Shown here piece after piece: positions 37,573 through 46,464 of a stretch of 51,952 bases of DNA. The DNA comes from Rhodopila sp. (GTDB lineage: Bacteria > Pseudomonadota > Alphaproteobacteria > Acetobacterales > Acetobacteraceae), in contig JANXLQ010000385.1 in assembly GCA_025355085.1 (NCBI GenBank), forward strand, positions 1 to 51,952, given 5' to 3'. Made by a program: the position numbers and the translations under genes. Under the pieces are notes generated by a model. That model saw only the letters and a program-made list of their open reading frames with translations, was not told where the DNA came from and did no database searches. The stretch's first letter is position 1; every line of letters begins with the position of its first letter.

Positions 37573-38845
37573 TGACCGCACCCTGTTCCAACGGTGACAC
37601 CGTAACCCGCAGCAGATCAAGAAATTTTTGCCACTGCACCGATTCAGCGTTGGCAGCAAACATCATGTCCTTTTCCCGTATCGCCAACATATTTGCGAGG
37701 AACATGCCGGTGCCACTGCGCAAATTCACCGTGTAGATCACCGGCATCAGCGTTTCCGGCGGTTTCGCGGCCGTGCGCTGATCCAGGCTATCCGCTACGA
37801 TCTCGCCGCGCCGGCGGGCTAGTTTGGCGTCCACCGCAAGGATACGTTCCACGATGTCGCGGCGTTCGAACCGAAATAGGAACAATGATCCACTGTCGGC
37901 TCTTTTGTCATCGAGGCCGCCGGCCTTCCCAAGCGCTTCGGCCAGTGTCAGGCGGCCGCGCGGTAATTTTTCATGCGCCACTTTCATCGTGGCGCCAAGA
38001 ACCAAATACGTCCTCGGCTGCGCGTATGTGGTGATGATGTCGCCGGCACGGATATGGATGTCGGACTCTGGGTTATCCAGCAATGACTGCATCCGGATCA
38101 GATGCACATGGCCAAAGCGCGTCAACTGCACCACCGTATCGTTCGGCGGTTCGGACATTCCACCTGCCTCGGCAATTCCGCCCAGCAGGGTGACACCGTG
38201 TTCGTCCATCTGGAAAAGCCCGGGATTCTTCACCGACCCTGACATGGTAAACCGGTTTGACTTTGTATCCATGCTGACGATGACATGGGGTGTGACCGCC
38301 TGGCCGGTTAGTGCAGCTTCGATCTGGCGGGCCACCTCGGTGGTGGAATGGCCCCTGACGTTCAGGTTGCCAGCGAATGGCACGTTGATATTGCCTTGCT
38401 CATTGACGCGAAGAACCGGCAGAGCGACAACTTTCGCGCCCTGCTCCCCGCCTATCACCCCGTTGCTCGGTGGCGGGGTGAACAGGCCGCCGGCGCCAGG
38501 TTCCACGACGGTGACGGTCAGCAGATCGCCAGGCCCCACCCTGATGTCACCCACACCGGTATCGCCGATGAATGTTTCCAACGCCTGCGCGTCACCATCG
38601 GCGATTACCGGCAGAAGCTCCGGCGCCAGGGCGATAAGTTGATATGGAAGTCGGTTTGGCTTGTGCGTCTCGCGGACGACTTCAGCTACAAGAGGTCCAT
38701 CCGACGGCAAGCGGCCGCATGCCGGCAGCATCAGTGTTCCAGTCAACAGCGGGGCCATCAGCGAGGCCAGGGCGAAACCCCGGCCCGAACGCAAAGGCCT
38801 CGCCGGAGCTAATCGCCGGGTCGCGTATTCCAAAGGCGCCATCAA
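37547..38845 (-). CDS. Outer-membrane polysaccharide export lipoprotein, KpsD/Wza-like
   Basis: A 432-residue outer-membrane polysaccharide exporter. A lipoprotein signal ends with lipobox LPAC (Cys43). The Poly_export domain (VGPGDLLTVTVVEPG, then INVPFAGNLNVRG) is followed by SLBB-type repeats (SGSVKNPGLFQMDEHGVTLL and TYLVLGATMKV). It should form the outer-membrane channel partner of the KpsE-like protein at 33192. It is on the opposite strand and so is regulated separately from the kpsM/T/E-like genes, unlike many compact capsule loci. Confidence 0.9.
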   Translation of the reverse strand: MMAPLEYATRRLAPARPLRSGRGFALASLMAPLLTGTLMLPACGRLPSDGPLVAEVVRETHKPNRLPYQLIALAPELLPVIADGDAQALETFIGDTGVGDIRVGPGDLLTVTVVEPGAGGLFTPPPSNGVIGGEQGAKVVALPVLRVNEQGNINVPFAGNLNVRGHSTTEVARQIEAALTGQAVTPHVIVSMDTKSNRFTMSGSVKNPGLFQMDEHGVTLLGGIAEAGGMSEPPNDTVVQLTRFGHVHLIRMQSLLDNPESDIHIRAGDIITTYAQPRTYLVLGATMKVAHEKLPRGRLTLAEALGKAGGLDDKRADSGSLFLFRFERRDIVERILAVDAKLARRRGEIVADSLDQRTAAKPPETLMPVIYTVNLRSGTGMFLANMLAIREKDMMFAANAESVQWQKFLDLLRVTVSPLEQGAVSAAVLNKF

Positions 38846-39010
38846 TCCACCGCTGCTGCTTCATACGCCCTCGCATATCCGAACATCGAAGGATGCCGGG
38901 GCACTAAGGCGGGGGCATACACCGTCGCGGTGCGACCTAAAAGTTTCACTTTCATTTCAGTGATGCTCTGCGCATCTCCGGCGGGCAAAAATAGGCAGTT
39001 CCAACCGGCA

Positions 39011-40099
39011 ATGACCAGTCTTCGGTTCAACGATCTTGTACGCCAAATGGGCGTATTGCCCCTTGGCTGGGCTGGTGCGACCGCAACCGCGAATTATGTC
39101 AATTTCGGCGACGCCCTCAGTCCGGTGATGGTGGCGCTATGCACCGGCCTGCCGATCGCCCGCGTTCCATTCAGCTCGAACGCCCCGCGCATGGCCGCTG
39201 TCGGGACCATCGGGCACGGATTCACTGGTGGATCGGTCTGGTTCTGGGGTACCGGTTCTTCGTTATGGTCCAACCCGCTGGCGCCCAACGAACAGCGTAT
39301 TCCGTACAAGTCACCGCAGAAAACGACGATCAACGTCTGCGCCACGCGCGGTCCCATCTCTGAAATGATGTTGGGGGATCACGGCCGCATCGCAGCACCT
39401 GGCGTTTACGGCGACCCGGTTTGGCTACTGCCGAAATTTCACCGGCAACCAGTGGAGCAGCGCTATGAGCTTGGGGTGATCCTGCATCTGTCCGACCTGA
39501 CCGACCGCGCGCTGGATGTCCATTTCAACCCGCTGCATGAACGTTACATCGTGCCGCCAGAGCTGGCTGGTTCGGTCAAGCTGATCAACACCGTGACGCC
39601 CGTTTCGGTGCGGTCGTTGTTCGACAAGGTAGATGAAATCCGGTCCTGCAAGCGGATCGTCTCCACCAGCCTGCACGGGATGGTCATTCCCGAGAGCTAC
39701 GGCATCCCATGCCTCTATTTTGGCGTTCGCGGCGCTCCGCTCGGATTGTCGCGGATCGCACCGGAGATCGAAACCGGTCTCGATCCGCGTATTCTGGACT
39801 TGTATGCCGGCCTGAGGGTGCCTGAGTTTCCCTTATATATGCAGCCGCGCCGCCGCCGCACCGACTGGGAGGCGGTGATCCGAGCAGTGGATGCCGCGTG
39901 GGAGCCGATCGGTATCTACGAGGACTCGCTGCTGGAGGCGCTGCCGGTCCCGGCCGCGCCGGTGAAGGTCCCGGACGGGATGCATGTTGCCGATTTGCCG
40001 CTGCTGAAAGAGATCGTGCTGGGCCATGGCACGGAAGAGGTGATGGACAATGCCCGCCGCTTCTCACAGGCCGGCCGCGCGCAAGGCGGTAACTTATGA
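39011..40099 (+). CDS. Polysaccharide pyruvyltransferase-family protein
   Basis: About 362 residues. Motifs of the polysaccharide pyruvyltransferase family (PF04230 type) are visible: NYVNFGDALSPVMV near the N-terminus, CATRGPISEMML, and VSTSLHGMVIPESYGIPCL. Members add ketal-pyruvate to sugars of surface polysaccharides, though some act on other substrates. In-frame GTG 38930 and ATG 38963 are possible earlier starts; none has a strong ribosome binding site. The stop overlaps the next start (ATGA). The gene lies with glycosyltransferases, so a sugar-modifying role is likely. Confidence 0.85.
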   Translation: MTSLRFNDLVRQMGVLPLGWAGATATANYVNFGDALSPVMVALCTGLPIARVPFSSNAPRMAAVGTIGHGFTGGSVWFWGTGSSLWSNPLAPNEQRIPYKSPQKTTINVCATRGPISEMMLGDHGRIAAPGVYGDPVWLLPKFHRQPVEQRYELGVILHLSDLTDRALDVHFNPLHERYIVPPELAGSVKLINTVTPVSVRSLFDKVDEIRSCKRIVSTSLHGMVIPESYGIPCLYFGVRGAPLGLSRIAPEIETGLDPRILDLYAGLRVPEFPLYMQPRRRRTDWEAVIRAVDAAWEPIGIYEDSLLEALPVPAAPVKVPDGMHVADLPLLKEIVLGHGTEEVMDNARRFSQAGRAQGGNL

Positions 40100-41754
40100 G
40101 CCGGTCACCCGCCTTGAATGTCGCGGTCCTGCATCAGCAGGCGATGCTTTTCTATCAATCCGGCAACCGACAGCGAGCAGACGGCATATGGCGCGTGGTG
40201 CTCAACGCCGACCCCCGTCATTCGGACAGTATTTTCATGCTCGGCGTACTGGCGTTGGAGGCCGGCGATCCGGTAACAGCGCTGGCTAATTTCGACCATG
40301 CGCTGATGCTGCGTCCGCGCGCAGCCGCTTACCACGACACCCGTGGCGACGCCCTGGAATCGATAGGGCGCATGCCGGAGGCCATGGGGGCATGGCGCAC
40401 CGCCATCTCGTTCGATGCCAATCTTCAGGCGCCACTGGTTAGCCTGGGGACCGCACTGGCCGAGGCGGGCGAACTTGAAGAAGCCGCGAGCATGCACCGC
40501 CGCGCTCTGACGATCGACCCTAACTCCCCGGCTGCCCTAAACGGCCTGGGCCTCACGTTGTTGCGGTTGCGCGATTACCCTCTGGCCGAATCCAGTCTGC
40601 GCGCAGCGTTGATAGAAGCGCCCGATATGGCAGCGATCCATAACAATCTCGGTACCCTGCTGCGTGAGCAGGATCGGTTGATCGAAGCTGAAATCTGTAT
40701 CCAAGCGGCACTTAATCTTGCACCTGGCATGCCTTCGGTCCTCTATAACTTGGCGCTGAGCCGGCTCGCGGCGATGCGCATGACCGATGCGGAGGCGCTG
40801 TTGCGCGAAACGCTGCGAAACGATCCCGGTCATGCCGATGCGCATCATTCTCTGGCGATTCTGCTGCTGGGGTCCGGGCGATTCGAAGAAGGATGGGACC
40901 ATGACAAGTGGCGCCGCCAGGCCACGCCTGTGACGTTGCGGTTTCCCGAGCCGGTTTGGAATGGCGACGATCTGGCAGGTCGCACCCTGCTCATTCTGGC
41001 AGATGACCGAATCGGCGACTTTATCAACTTCTGCCGCTTCGTGCCCCTCGCTTCCCTTCATGGCCGTGTCGTCGTGGAGGTGCCCGCCCCGTTGGTACGC
41101 CTCGTTCTCCGTTTATCAGGTATCAGCCAGGTTGTACCGAGCGGCCGCCCATTGCCGCATTTTGATTTGTATTGTTCGGCGACCAGCCTGTGGCGGGTGT
41201 TCCGCGCGATGCCAAACAACATGCCCGTGCCGGTGCCCTATCTGTTTCCGGACAAGTACGATGTTCTGGATTGGCGGCAGCGGTTGGCCGGATTGCCGGG
41301 GATCAAGGTCGGACTGGCGTGGTCCGGCAATCCCGTTCAGCGTGAGTACAGGGCGTGCTCAATCCCGTCCGCCTTGCTGAAACCGCTCGCAGCCGTCTCT
41401 GGCGTCAGTTTCGTCTCTCTGCAAAAAGGCATCTTAGCCGAGCCCGTCGCCGGGCTTGAATTGCATGATTGGACCAGCGAGTTGCTGGACCTCGCGGACA
41501 TGGCGGCATTGCTGGAATCGCTCGATTTGGTGATCTCTGTCGATACGAATGTAGCGCATCTGGCCGGTGCGGCGGGCCGGCCGATCTGGTTGCTCAACCG
41601 TGACGACGGCCAAACCGATCCACGCTGGATGCAAGGTCGTTCCGATAGCTACTGGTACCCGGCGATGCGGATATTCCGTCAGCCCGGACACGGCGATTGG
41701 CAGCCGGTGATACATGAGGTGTGTGCGGCGCTGGACAAGATGACCCATGCGTAG
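40096..41754 (+). CDS. TPR protein with GT9/GT41-like glycosyltransferase domain (copy 1)
   Basis: A 552-residue fusion. The N-terminal half holds about seven to eight tetratricopeptide repeats (for example AALNGLGLTLLRLRDYPLAE). The C-terminal half is a GT-B domain with VGLAWSGNPVQ and DLVISVDTNVAHLAGAAGRP, related to heptosyltransferase/OGT-like enzymes. The usual GLGD loop at the start of the GT domain is changed to DRIGDFINF. It is coupled to the pyruvyltransferase gene before (ATGA) and overlaps the next paralog by 8 nt. The acceptor may be a protein or a polysaccharide. Confidence 0.85.
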   Translation: MSRSPALNVAVLHQQAMLFYQSGNRQRADGIWRVVLNADPRHSDSIFMLGVLALEAGDPVTALANFDHALMLRPRAAAYHDTRGDALESIGRMPEAMGAWRTAISFDANLQAPLVSLGTALAEAGELEEAASMHRRALTIDPNSPAALNGLGLTLLRLRDYPLAESSLRAALIEAPDMAAIHNNLGTLLREQDRLIEAEICIQAALNLAPGMPSVLYNLALSRLAAMRMTDAEALLRETLRNDPGHADAHHSLAILLLGSGRFEEGWDHDKWRRQATPVTLRFPEPVWNGDDLAGRTLLILADDRIGDFINFCRFVPLASLHGRVVVEVPAPLVRLVLRLSGISQVVPSGRPLPHFDLYCSATSLWRVFRAMPNNMPVPVPYLFPDKYDVLDWRQRLAGLPGIKVGLAWSGNPVQREYRACSIPSALLKPLAAVSGVSFVSLQKGILAEPVAGLELHDWTSELLDLADMAALLESLDLVISVDTNVAHLAGAAGRPIWLLNRDDGQTDPRWMQGRSDSYWYPAMRIFRQPGHGDWQPVIHEVCAALDKMTHA

Positions 41755-43615
41755 CTCATCATCCGACCTGCGGCAGGCCCGTGAATTCCACGAGTCGGGC
41801 AATCTTGTGCAGGCCGAACAAATGTATCGCCGGGCAGTTTCTTTGGGCGGCGATGAAGCTTATCATTGGCTGGCTCGCCTGCTGGTGAAGCAGGGTCGTT
41901 TTCAGGATGCGTTGAAGGAAGCCGACAGTGGACTTAGGTCGCGGCAGACCGACCCTTTCTGCCACGAGGCACGAGGTCTCGCATTAAAAGGGCTTGGCCG
42001 GCTAGAAGACGCTATCGCCGCCTATCGGCGCGCGATCCCCCTGGATACGGGTTCGTTCACTCTGCACTACAACCTGGGCAATGCATACCGGGCGGCAGAC
42101 CGTTTTGACGATGCACGGACATGCTACCGTTGGGCAATCCGGCTAGATGCAGGGCAAGCCCCGGCTTGGAACAATTTGGGCGACACATATCGTGCGCTCG
42201 AACAGCCTGAAGACTCGGCGGACGCCTACCGTGCCGCCTTGTTGTTGCAGCCGCATACATCGGAAATGCTGTTCAATCTTGGCCGCGTCGAACTTGATCT
42301 CGCGGAGTACGTGCCAGCGGCCCGTCACCTCGCGGAGGCGGCGGCGCTGCGACCCGGCGATTTTGCCGCCCATTACCAACTGGGCAACGCCCTCGGTCAT
42401 TTGGACGATCTTGGAACCGCAGTGTCCTGCTATGCTGAAGCGTGGCGGCTGCAACCCGATGACGCAACAATACCATACGAACTGGGTACCACGCTGCAGA
42501 AATTGGGACGATTGACAGAGGCAGAAGCGGCTTTTCGGGGCGCCGTGGCGCTGGCGCCCGAGGCGCCCGATTCGCATCATGGTCTTGCAAACCTGCTGCA
42601 TGACATGGGCCGGTTCGATGCGGCCGCCGCTGCGCTGGACGAGGCATTAAAACTCGATCCGGATCATCCCGGATCCCGATTTAGCCGAGCGCTGCTTAAT
42701 TTGACCGTGGGCAGACTACAGGAGGGGTTCGCGGAGTTCCATTGGGGAAGGAAGGCGTTAAACTTACGCCCGCAACCTATCGAGCGGACATGGAACGGGG
42801 AGGCAGCCATCGACCGGACGTTGTTGCTGTATCCGGAACAGGGACTGGGCGACTTTATCCAATTCAGCCGCTTTGCACCGTTGGCCGCACAACGGGTCGG
42901 GCAAGCTACGTTGACGGTACCGCCCTCGCTGCACCGCTTATTCTCGGGCTTCGCGAGACCCGGACTGCGCATAACCATTGGACCCGCCACTGCGGATACC
43001 CAACCGCACGACAACTATTGCCCGGTAACTGACTTGCCAGCGGTACTAGGCACGACGCTGCAAACGATACCCCCGGCGCCATACCTCGCCGCCGATCCGA
43101 TGCTGGCAGCGGCATGGCGATCACGTCTGGCAGTGTTGCCCGGTCTTCGAGTCGGATTGGCCTGGGCCGGAAACCCTAACTATCCGGACGACCGGGTAAG
43201 ATCGATGCGGTTCGCGGCCCTGGCGCCGATACTGGAAGTGGCCGGTGTTTCCTTCGTGTCACTGCAACAAGGCGGTGCGGCATGGACCCACCGGGTTCCG
43301 GAAAAATCAGTGATCACCGCACTGCATGACTGGACGGGCGAACTAGCCGATTTCGCCGATACGGCTGCGTTGATAATGGGCCTGGATCTGGTGATCAGTG
43401 TCGATACGTCGGTTGCTCACTTGGCCGGCGCGCTTGGTAAGTCTATATGGTTAATTAATCGATTTAATTCGGACTGGCGCTGGATGCGAAATCGAGACGA
43501 CACGCCGTGGTATCCTAGCATGCGGATATTTCGTCAGGAGGCGCCGGGGGACTGGGAACCCGTGATGCGTGCGGTAAGACAGGCTTTGGCACACGCAAGG
43601 CCGGTTCGGTTCTGA
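41747..43615 (+). CDS. TPR protein with GT9/GT41-like glycosyltransferase domain (copy 2)
   Basis: A 622-residue paralog of the preceding protein. It has about nine TPRs (ALHYNLGNAYRAADRFDDA-like units), then the GT domain with the canonical EQGLGDFIQFSRFAPL, VGLAWAGNPNYPDD and DLVISVDTSVAHLAGALGK. The C-terminus carries DWRWMRNRDDTPWYPSMRIF, a signature of this TPR-GT family. The intact GLGD loop makes this the more likely active copy. It is the last gene of the rightward set; no strong terminator was seen after it. Confidence 0.87.
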   Translation: MRSSSSDLRQAREFHESGNLVQAEQMYRRAVSLGGDEAYHWLARLLVKQGRFQDALKEADSGLRSRQTDPFCHEARGLALKGLGRLEDAIAAYRRAIPLDTGSFTLHYNLGNAYRAADRFDDARTCYRWAIRLDAGQAPAWNNLGDTYRALEQPEDSADAYRAALLLQPHTSEMLFNLGRVELDLAEYVPAARHLAEAAALRPGDFAAHYQLGNALGHLDDLGTAVSCYAEAWRLQPDDATIPYELGTTLQKLGRLTEAEAAFRGAVALAPEAPDSHHGLANLLHDMGRFDAAAAALDEALKLDPDHPGSRFSRALLNLTVGRLQEGFAEFHWGRKALNLRPQPIERTWNGEAAIDRTLLLYPEQGLGDFIQFSRFAPLAAQRVGQATLTVPPSLHRLFSGFARPGLRITIGPATADTQPHDNYCPVTDLPAVLGTTLQTIPPAPYLAADPMLAAAWRSRLAVLPGLRVGLAWAGNPNYPDDRVRSMRFAALAPILEVAGVSFVSLQQGGAAWTHRVPEKSVITALHDWTGELADFADTAALIMGLDLVISVDTSVAHLAGALGKSIWLINRFNSDWRWMRNRDDTPWYPSMRIFRQEAPGDWEPVMRAVRQALAHARPVRF

Positions 43616-44191
43616 GGTCTCCCGTCCGTTTTGTGGTCGCGGCCATTCTGGCGGCCCAGCCCAATTGTTGGCCCTGTCGCGGGCGCATGGGGGGATCGAG
43701 CACTGCCTGCATTACGTGCGTGATGTGACATGCCGGGAAGATCAGGCACGCGCTCATTTCGGGCATACGCCTCAGGTCCTCGCCGCATTCCGCAACACTG
43801 CGCTCACGCTCATACGGCGGCTTGGCTAAAAGGTGGTCGAAGGCTTCGAGCATTTCGCCGAACACCGCTTGGCAGCGATTGACGCCGTTCGGGGGGCGAG
43901 AACTGAATGACCCTGCGTTTCTGCTGGCAGTTTCTTGATATCGCTGGTCGAACACCTCTGCCCACGCGGGCAGCACCCCATTGATTTGTTATCTGTCGTC
44001 AAGATGTGGTCCCGTAATTACGTAGCTCGAATGGGCGTGTGGGTTTCTGTTGACCATCGCGCCTTTCATGCGATTCGCGATTATGGGGATTTGGTCAGCC
44101 TAAAGGTGTGCGCAACACCAAATCAGTATTCGCTCGCCGCGCACTGACAACGAAAAGGGGAACAAATACGACGATTTACGGTACCGTATAA

Positions 44192-44208
44192 GTATAATAC
44201 TATTATAC
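44192..44208. repeat. AT-rich 17-bp palindrome
   Basis: GTATAAT, ACT, ATTATAC. A perfect 7-bp dyad in the PstS-like promoter region, about 60 bp upstream of the candidate Pho box. A second regulator site is possible, but in AT-rich DNA this could be chance. Confidence 0.35.
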
Positions 44209-44266
44209 CACAAATTTTTGCTATTTTAATACCATAATTGACCAAGTATCATAAACCCATAATTAC

Positions 44267-44288
44267 ATTTCATTAACATGTCATTAAT
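44267..44288 (+). promoter_or_regulatory. Candidate Pho box upstream of the PstS-like gene
   Basis: ATTTCAT, TAAC, ATGTCAT, TAAT: two 7-mers 11 bp apart, matching CTGTCAT at five and six of seven positions. A possible -10 (TACTTT, 44295-44300) starts 10 bp after the second 7-mer, the spacing seen in PhoB-activated promoters. Activation by PhoB under phosphate limitation is inferred from this and from the gene product. Confidence 0.55.
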
Positions 44289-44399
44289 CATTTTTACTTT
44301 AGGGATCGCAATATTACGGAGCATGACCTAATAGACATGCGTTACCGAGGACCTCCGGTTGGGGCCGCGGAACCCAGCCACGAAATCAAGGAAACAGTA

Positions 44400-45791
44400 A
44401 TGAATCGTTATCTCCTGCTCGCCACGACGGCGGCGGCGAGTGTTGTCGCGTTCGGCGCGGCTAACGCTCAGGTCAACATCTACGGCGGCGGCTCCTCGCT
44501 CGGCTACAACGAACAGATCCGGACCATCGATGCGCTGGCCCCGACCACCAACATCTACGTCAACAGCACGTCGGGTGCGGCTGGTGAAGTGTTCTACAAC
44601 GCGGACGGTTCTGGAAACGGCCAGAAAGCGTTCCTGACGCAGGATGCCACCGTACACAGCCAGCGTACCGGTTCGGTTCATTTCGGCGCCTCCGACGCTT
44701 ACCTGTCCGCCGCGCAGGTTGCCTGCTGGGCAAATGGGTCCAGCACGAGCGATTGCGCAACGGCCCTCTACACGACCGGTTCCGCCTTAACAGTTGGCGG
44801 CGGTCAGGCCACCGGTGGTCCGATCATCCAGATTCCGGCTTTCGGCACCCCGGTGGCGATCGCCCACACAATCCTGTATTCGAAGGCTGTTACCCTCGAC
44901 GACAACGATCTGTGCGGCATCTTCTCAGGCAAGATCACCAACTTCTCCCAGACCGAAAACGTCCCGGGTAGCACGCATCCTGCGGCCCTGAACGGCGCCG
45001 TCACAGTTGTCGTCCGTTCGGACGGGTCGGGCACCAGCTTCCTGATGACCCAGCATCTTGCCAAGGTTTGCACCAGCGCGAACACGGCGTCCGGCGTGAC
45101 CTTCGTCGCGACCAAGCAGTTTAACACCGTGTTCCCGAGTGGCACGCTGCCTTCGAACTTCGTGTCCGCCAGCGGCAGCGGCGCGGTTGCTGCCAAGCTG
45201 ATCACTGTTACGAACGCGATTGCCTACCTGACGCCTGACTACACCTCCGCCGCGCCGAGCTCGGTTCCGAATTCCAGCGGCACCATCAACGCCTGGACAC
45301 CTAATACTTCCTCCCCGTACCTGAACCTTAAGACCGCGAAAATCTATAACACCCACCAAGCCAAGGCATACGCGCCGAACGCTGGCGGGACGACCCTGGC
45401 GCTGAAGAGCCCTAACCTGTCGTCTGGCGACACCCAGGCGCAGGTTCCCAGCTCTCTGGTGGACGCGCTGAACCCGACTAAGTGGATCCCGATCGTTGCC
45501 GATCCGCTGCAAGGCTACCCCATCGTTGGCTACACAACGCTTGAATTCGCTCAGTGCTACGCCAACTCGGCGATCGCCAACGAGATCAAGGCCTGGATCG
45601 GCCAGCTTTATGGTGCGGGTAACAAGACCAACCTGACGAAGGAAGGCTTTGTTGCGGCGCCAGCCGGCTACGGCGCCAGTATCGTCAAGGCGTTCACCAA
45701 GAACACTTTTGGCTTCAATCTCGATATCCAAAACGCCGCAATCTGCAACACCACGGGCGCTGCCGGCACCTTCGCAGGCATCGCCAACTAA
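44400..45791 (+). CDS. PstS/DING-like phosphate-binding protein
   Basis: A 463-residue exported protein with signal peptide MNRYLLLATTAAASVVAFGAANA, cleaved before QVN. The substrate-binding fold of the PstS/DING group is shown by IYGGGSSLGYN near the mature N-terminus, VHFGASDAYLS, and VVRSDGSGTSFLMTQHL, which supply phosphate-contacting Ser, Asp, Arg and Thr in this family. It is longer than the classic PstS (about 320-350). No pstC, pstA or pstB gene is nearby, so it may be an exported binding protein instead of the transporter subunit. DING/PstS-like proteins are known near, and as clients of, type II systems in Pseudomonas. A candidate Pho box precedes it and a strong terminator follows. 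Confidence 0.85.
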   Translation: MNRYLLLATTAAASVVAFGAANAQVNIYGGGSSLGYNEQIRTIDALAPTTNIYVNSTSGAAGEVFYNADGSGNGQKAFLTQDATVHSQRTGSVHFGASDAYLSAAQVACWANGSSTSDCATALYTTGSALTVGGGQATGGPIIQIPAFGTPVAIAHTILYSKAVTLDDNDLCGIFSGKITNFSQTENVPGSTHPAALNGAVTVVVRSDGSGTSFLMTQHLAKVCTSANTASGVTFVATKQFNTVFPSGTLPSNFVSASGSGAVAAKLITVTNAIAYLTPDYTSAAPSSVPNSSGTINAWTPNTSSPYLNLKTAKIYNTHQAKAYAPNAGGTTLALKSPNLSSGDTQAQVPSSLVDALNPTKWIPIVADPLQGYPIVGYTTLEFAQCYANSAIANEIKAWIGQLYGAGNKTNLTKEGFVAAPAGYGASIVKAFTKNTFGFNLDIQNAAICNTTGAAGTFAGIAN

Positions 45792-45816
45792 TTACGCCTG
45801 AAAACCATGCCTAACG

Positions 45817-45848
45817 CGGGCGGTCCCAAGGGACCGCCCGTTTCTGTT
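45817..45848 (+). terminator. Rho-independent terminator after the PstS-like gene
   Basis: Perfect 11-bp stem CGGGCGGTCCC (45817-45827), loop AA, GGGACCGCCCG (45830-45840), then TTTCTGTTT. It ends the PstS-like transcript and separates it from gspG. Confidence 0.9.
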
Positions 45849-45950
45849 TAGACCGTTTTATAACTGCAACTTGCCATCGATGCGCCGGATGCTAAGCTTT
45901 TCGCCGCGATCTTCGGTCGCCAGAGACATTGACATCAAAGAGCCATCGCC

Positions 45951-46361
45951 ATGCAAACGTCCCGACACCACCAAGCCGAGGCCGGCTTCACGCTTCTTGA
46001 ACTCCTGGTCGTCATTGCCATTCTGGGTTTGCTGATCGGCCTGGTCGCGCCGGCGGCGTTACGCCAACTCGGTGGCGCACGCGTGTCCGTGGCGAAACAA
46101 TCTATCGAGCGAATCGGCTCCGTTCTGGATATGTATAAGCTTGACACCGGTCATTACCCGAAGAGCGAGCAGGGACTCGTCGCGTTAATCGAGCGCCCGT
46201 CCAGCGTGTCGTCGTGGAATGGACCATACGTGAAAGGGGCGGTGCCGGTCGATCCGTGGAACCACTCGTACACGTATCGTAACCCGTCCAGCCGCGCTGG
46301 TCGTGACTACGATCTGTGTTCCGCCGGTGCGTCCGGGACCGACGCTATCTGCAATCCCTGA
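45951..46361 (+). CDS. gspG: Type II secretion major pseudopilin GspG, away from the gsp operon
   Basis: A 136-residue major pseudopilin, the main subunit of the pseudopilus. A 12-residue leader ends AEAG, followed by FTLLELLVVIAILGLLIGLV with Glu at +5. The C-terminal part has the GspG signature: LDTGHYPKSEQGL, WNGPYVKG, VDPWNHSYTYRNP and YDLCSAGASG. This is the gene absent between gspF and gspH in the main operon, more than 18 kb away on the other strand. It has its own upstream region after the terminator at 45817-45848. Confidence 0.95.
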   Translation: MQTSRHHQAEAGFTLLELLVVIAILGLLIGLVAPAALRQLGGARVSVAKQSIERIGSVLDMYKLDTGHYPKSEQGLVALIERPSSVSSWNGPYVKGAVPVDPWNHSYTYRNPSSRAGRDYDLCSAGASGTDAICNP

Positions 46362-46377
46362 TCGGCCGGGCTATATC

Positions 46378-46401
46378 GCCCTGTCGCAAGTGCTTCAGGG
46401 C
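46378..46401. terminator. Weak hairpin between convergent genes
   Basis: GCCCTG, 12-nt loop, CAGGGC. It lies between gspG and the convergent gene ending at 46465. The stem is short and no T-run follows, so it is only a possible terminator. Confidence 0.25.
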
Positions 46402-46464
46402 AGAACAAACCGATCCCGTCTGGGGCCCGCGATGAGGAGACGCACGCAGAGGGTGCCCCGGCGC

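Larger units (their letters stand above)
43616..44399. promoter_or_regulatory. Long intergenic region with AT-rich promoter of the PstS-like gene
   Basis: 783 bp. The first half (to about 44150) has open frames on both strands, but none has a recognised domain; a minus-strand frame up to 43976 looks like degraded coding sequence. From about 44160 to 44340 the DNA becomes strikingly AT-rich and holds a 17-bp palindrome and a candidate Pho box, listed separately. A good ribosome binding site (AAGGAAA, 44388-44394) precedes the ATG at 44400. Confidence 0.6.

Noticed and set aside
43515-43976. 153-codon minus-strand frame after the second TPR-glycosyltransferase gene
   Set aside because: It overlaps the end of a real gene, has no recognised domain, and its start lacks a ribosome binding site; at best it is decayed coding sequence.
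43935-44147. 70-codon plus-strand frame before the PstS-like gene
   Set aside because: No ribosome binding site, no recognisable domain, and codon use unlike nearby genes.
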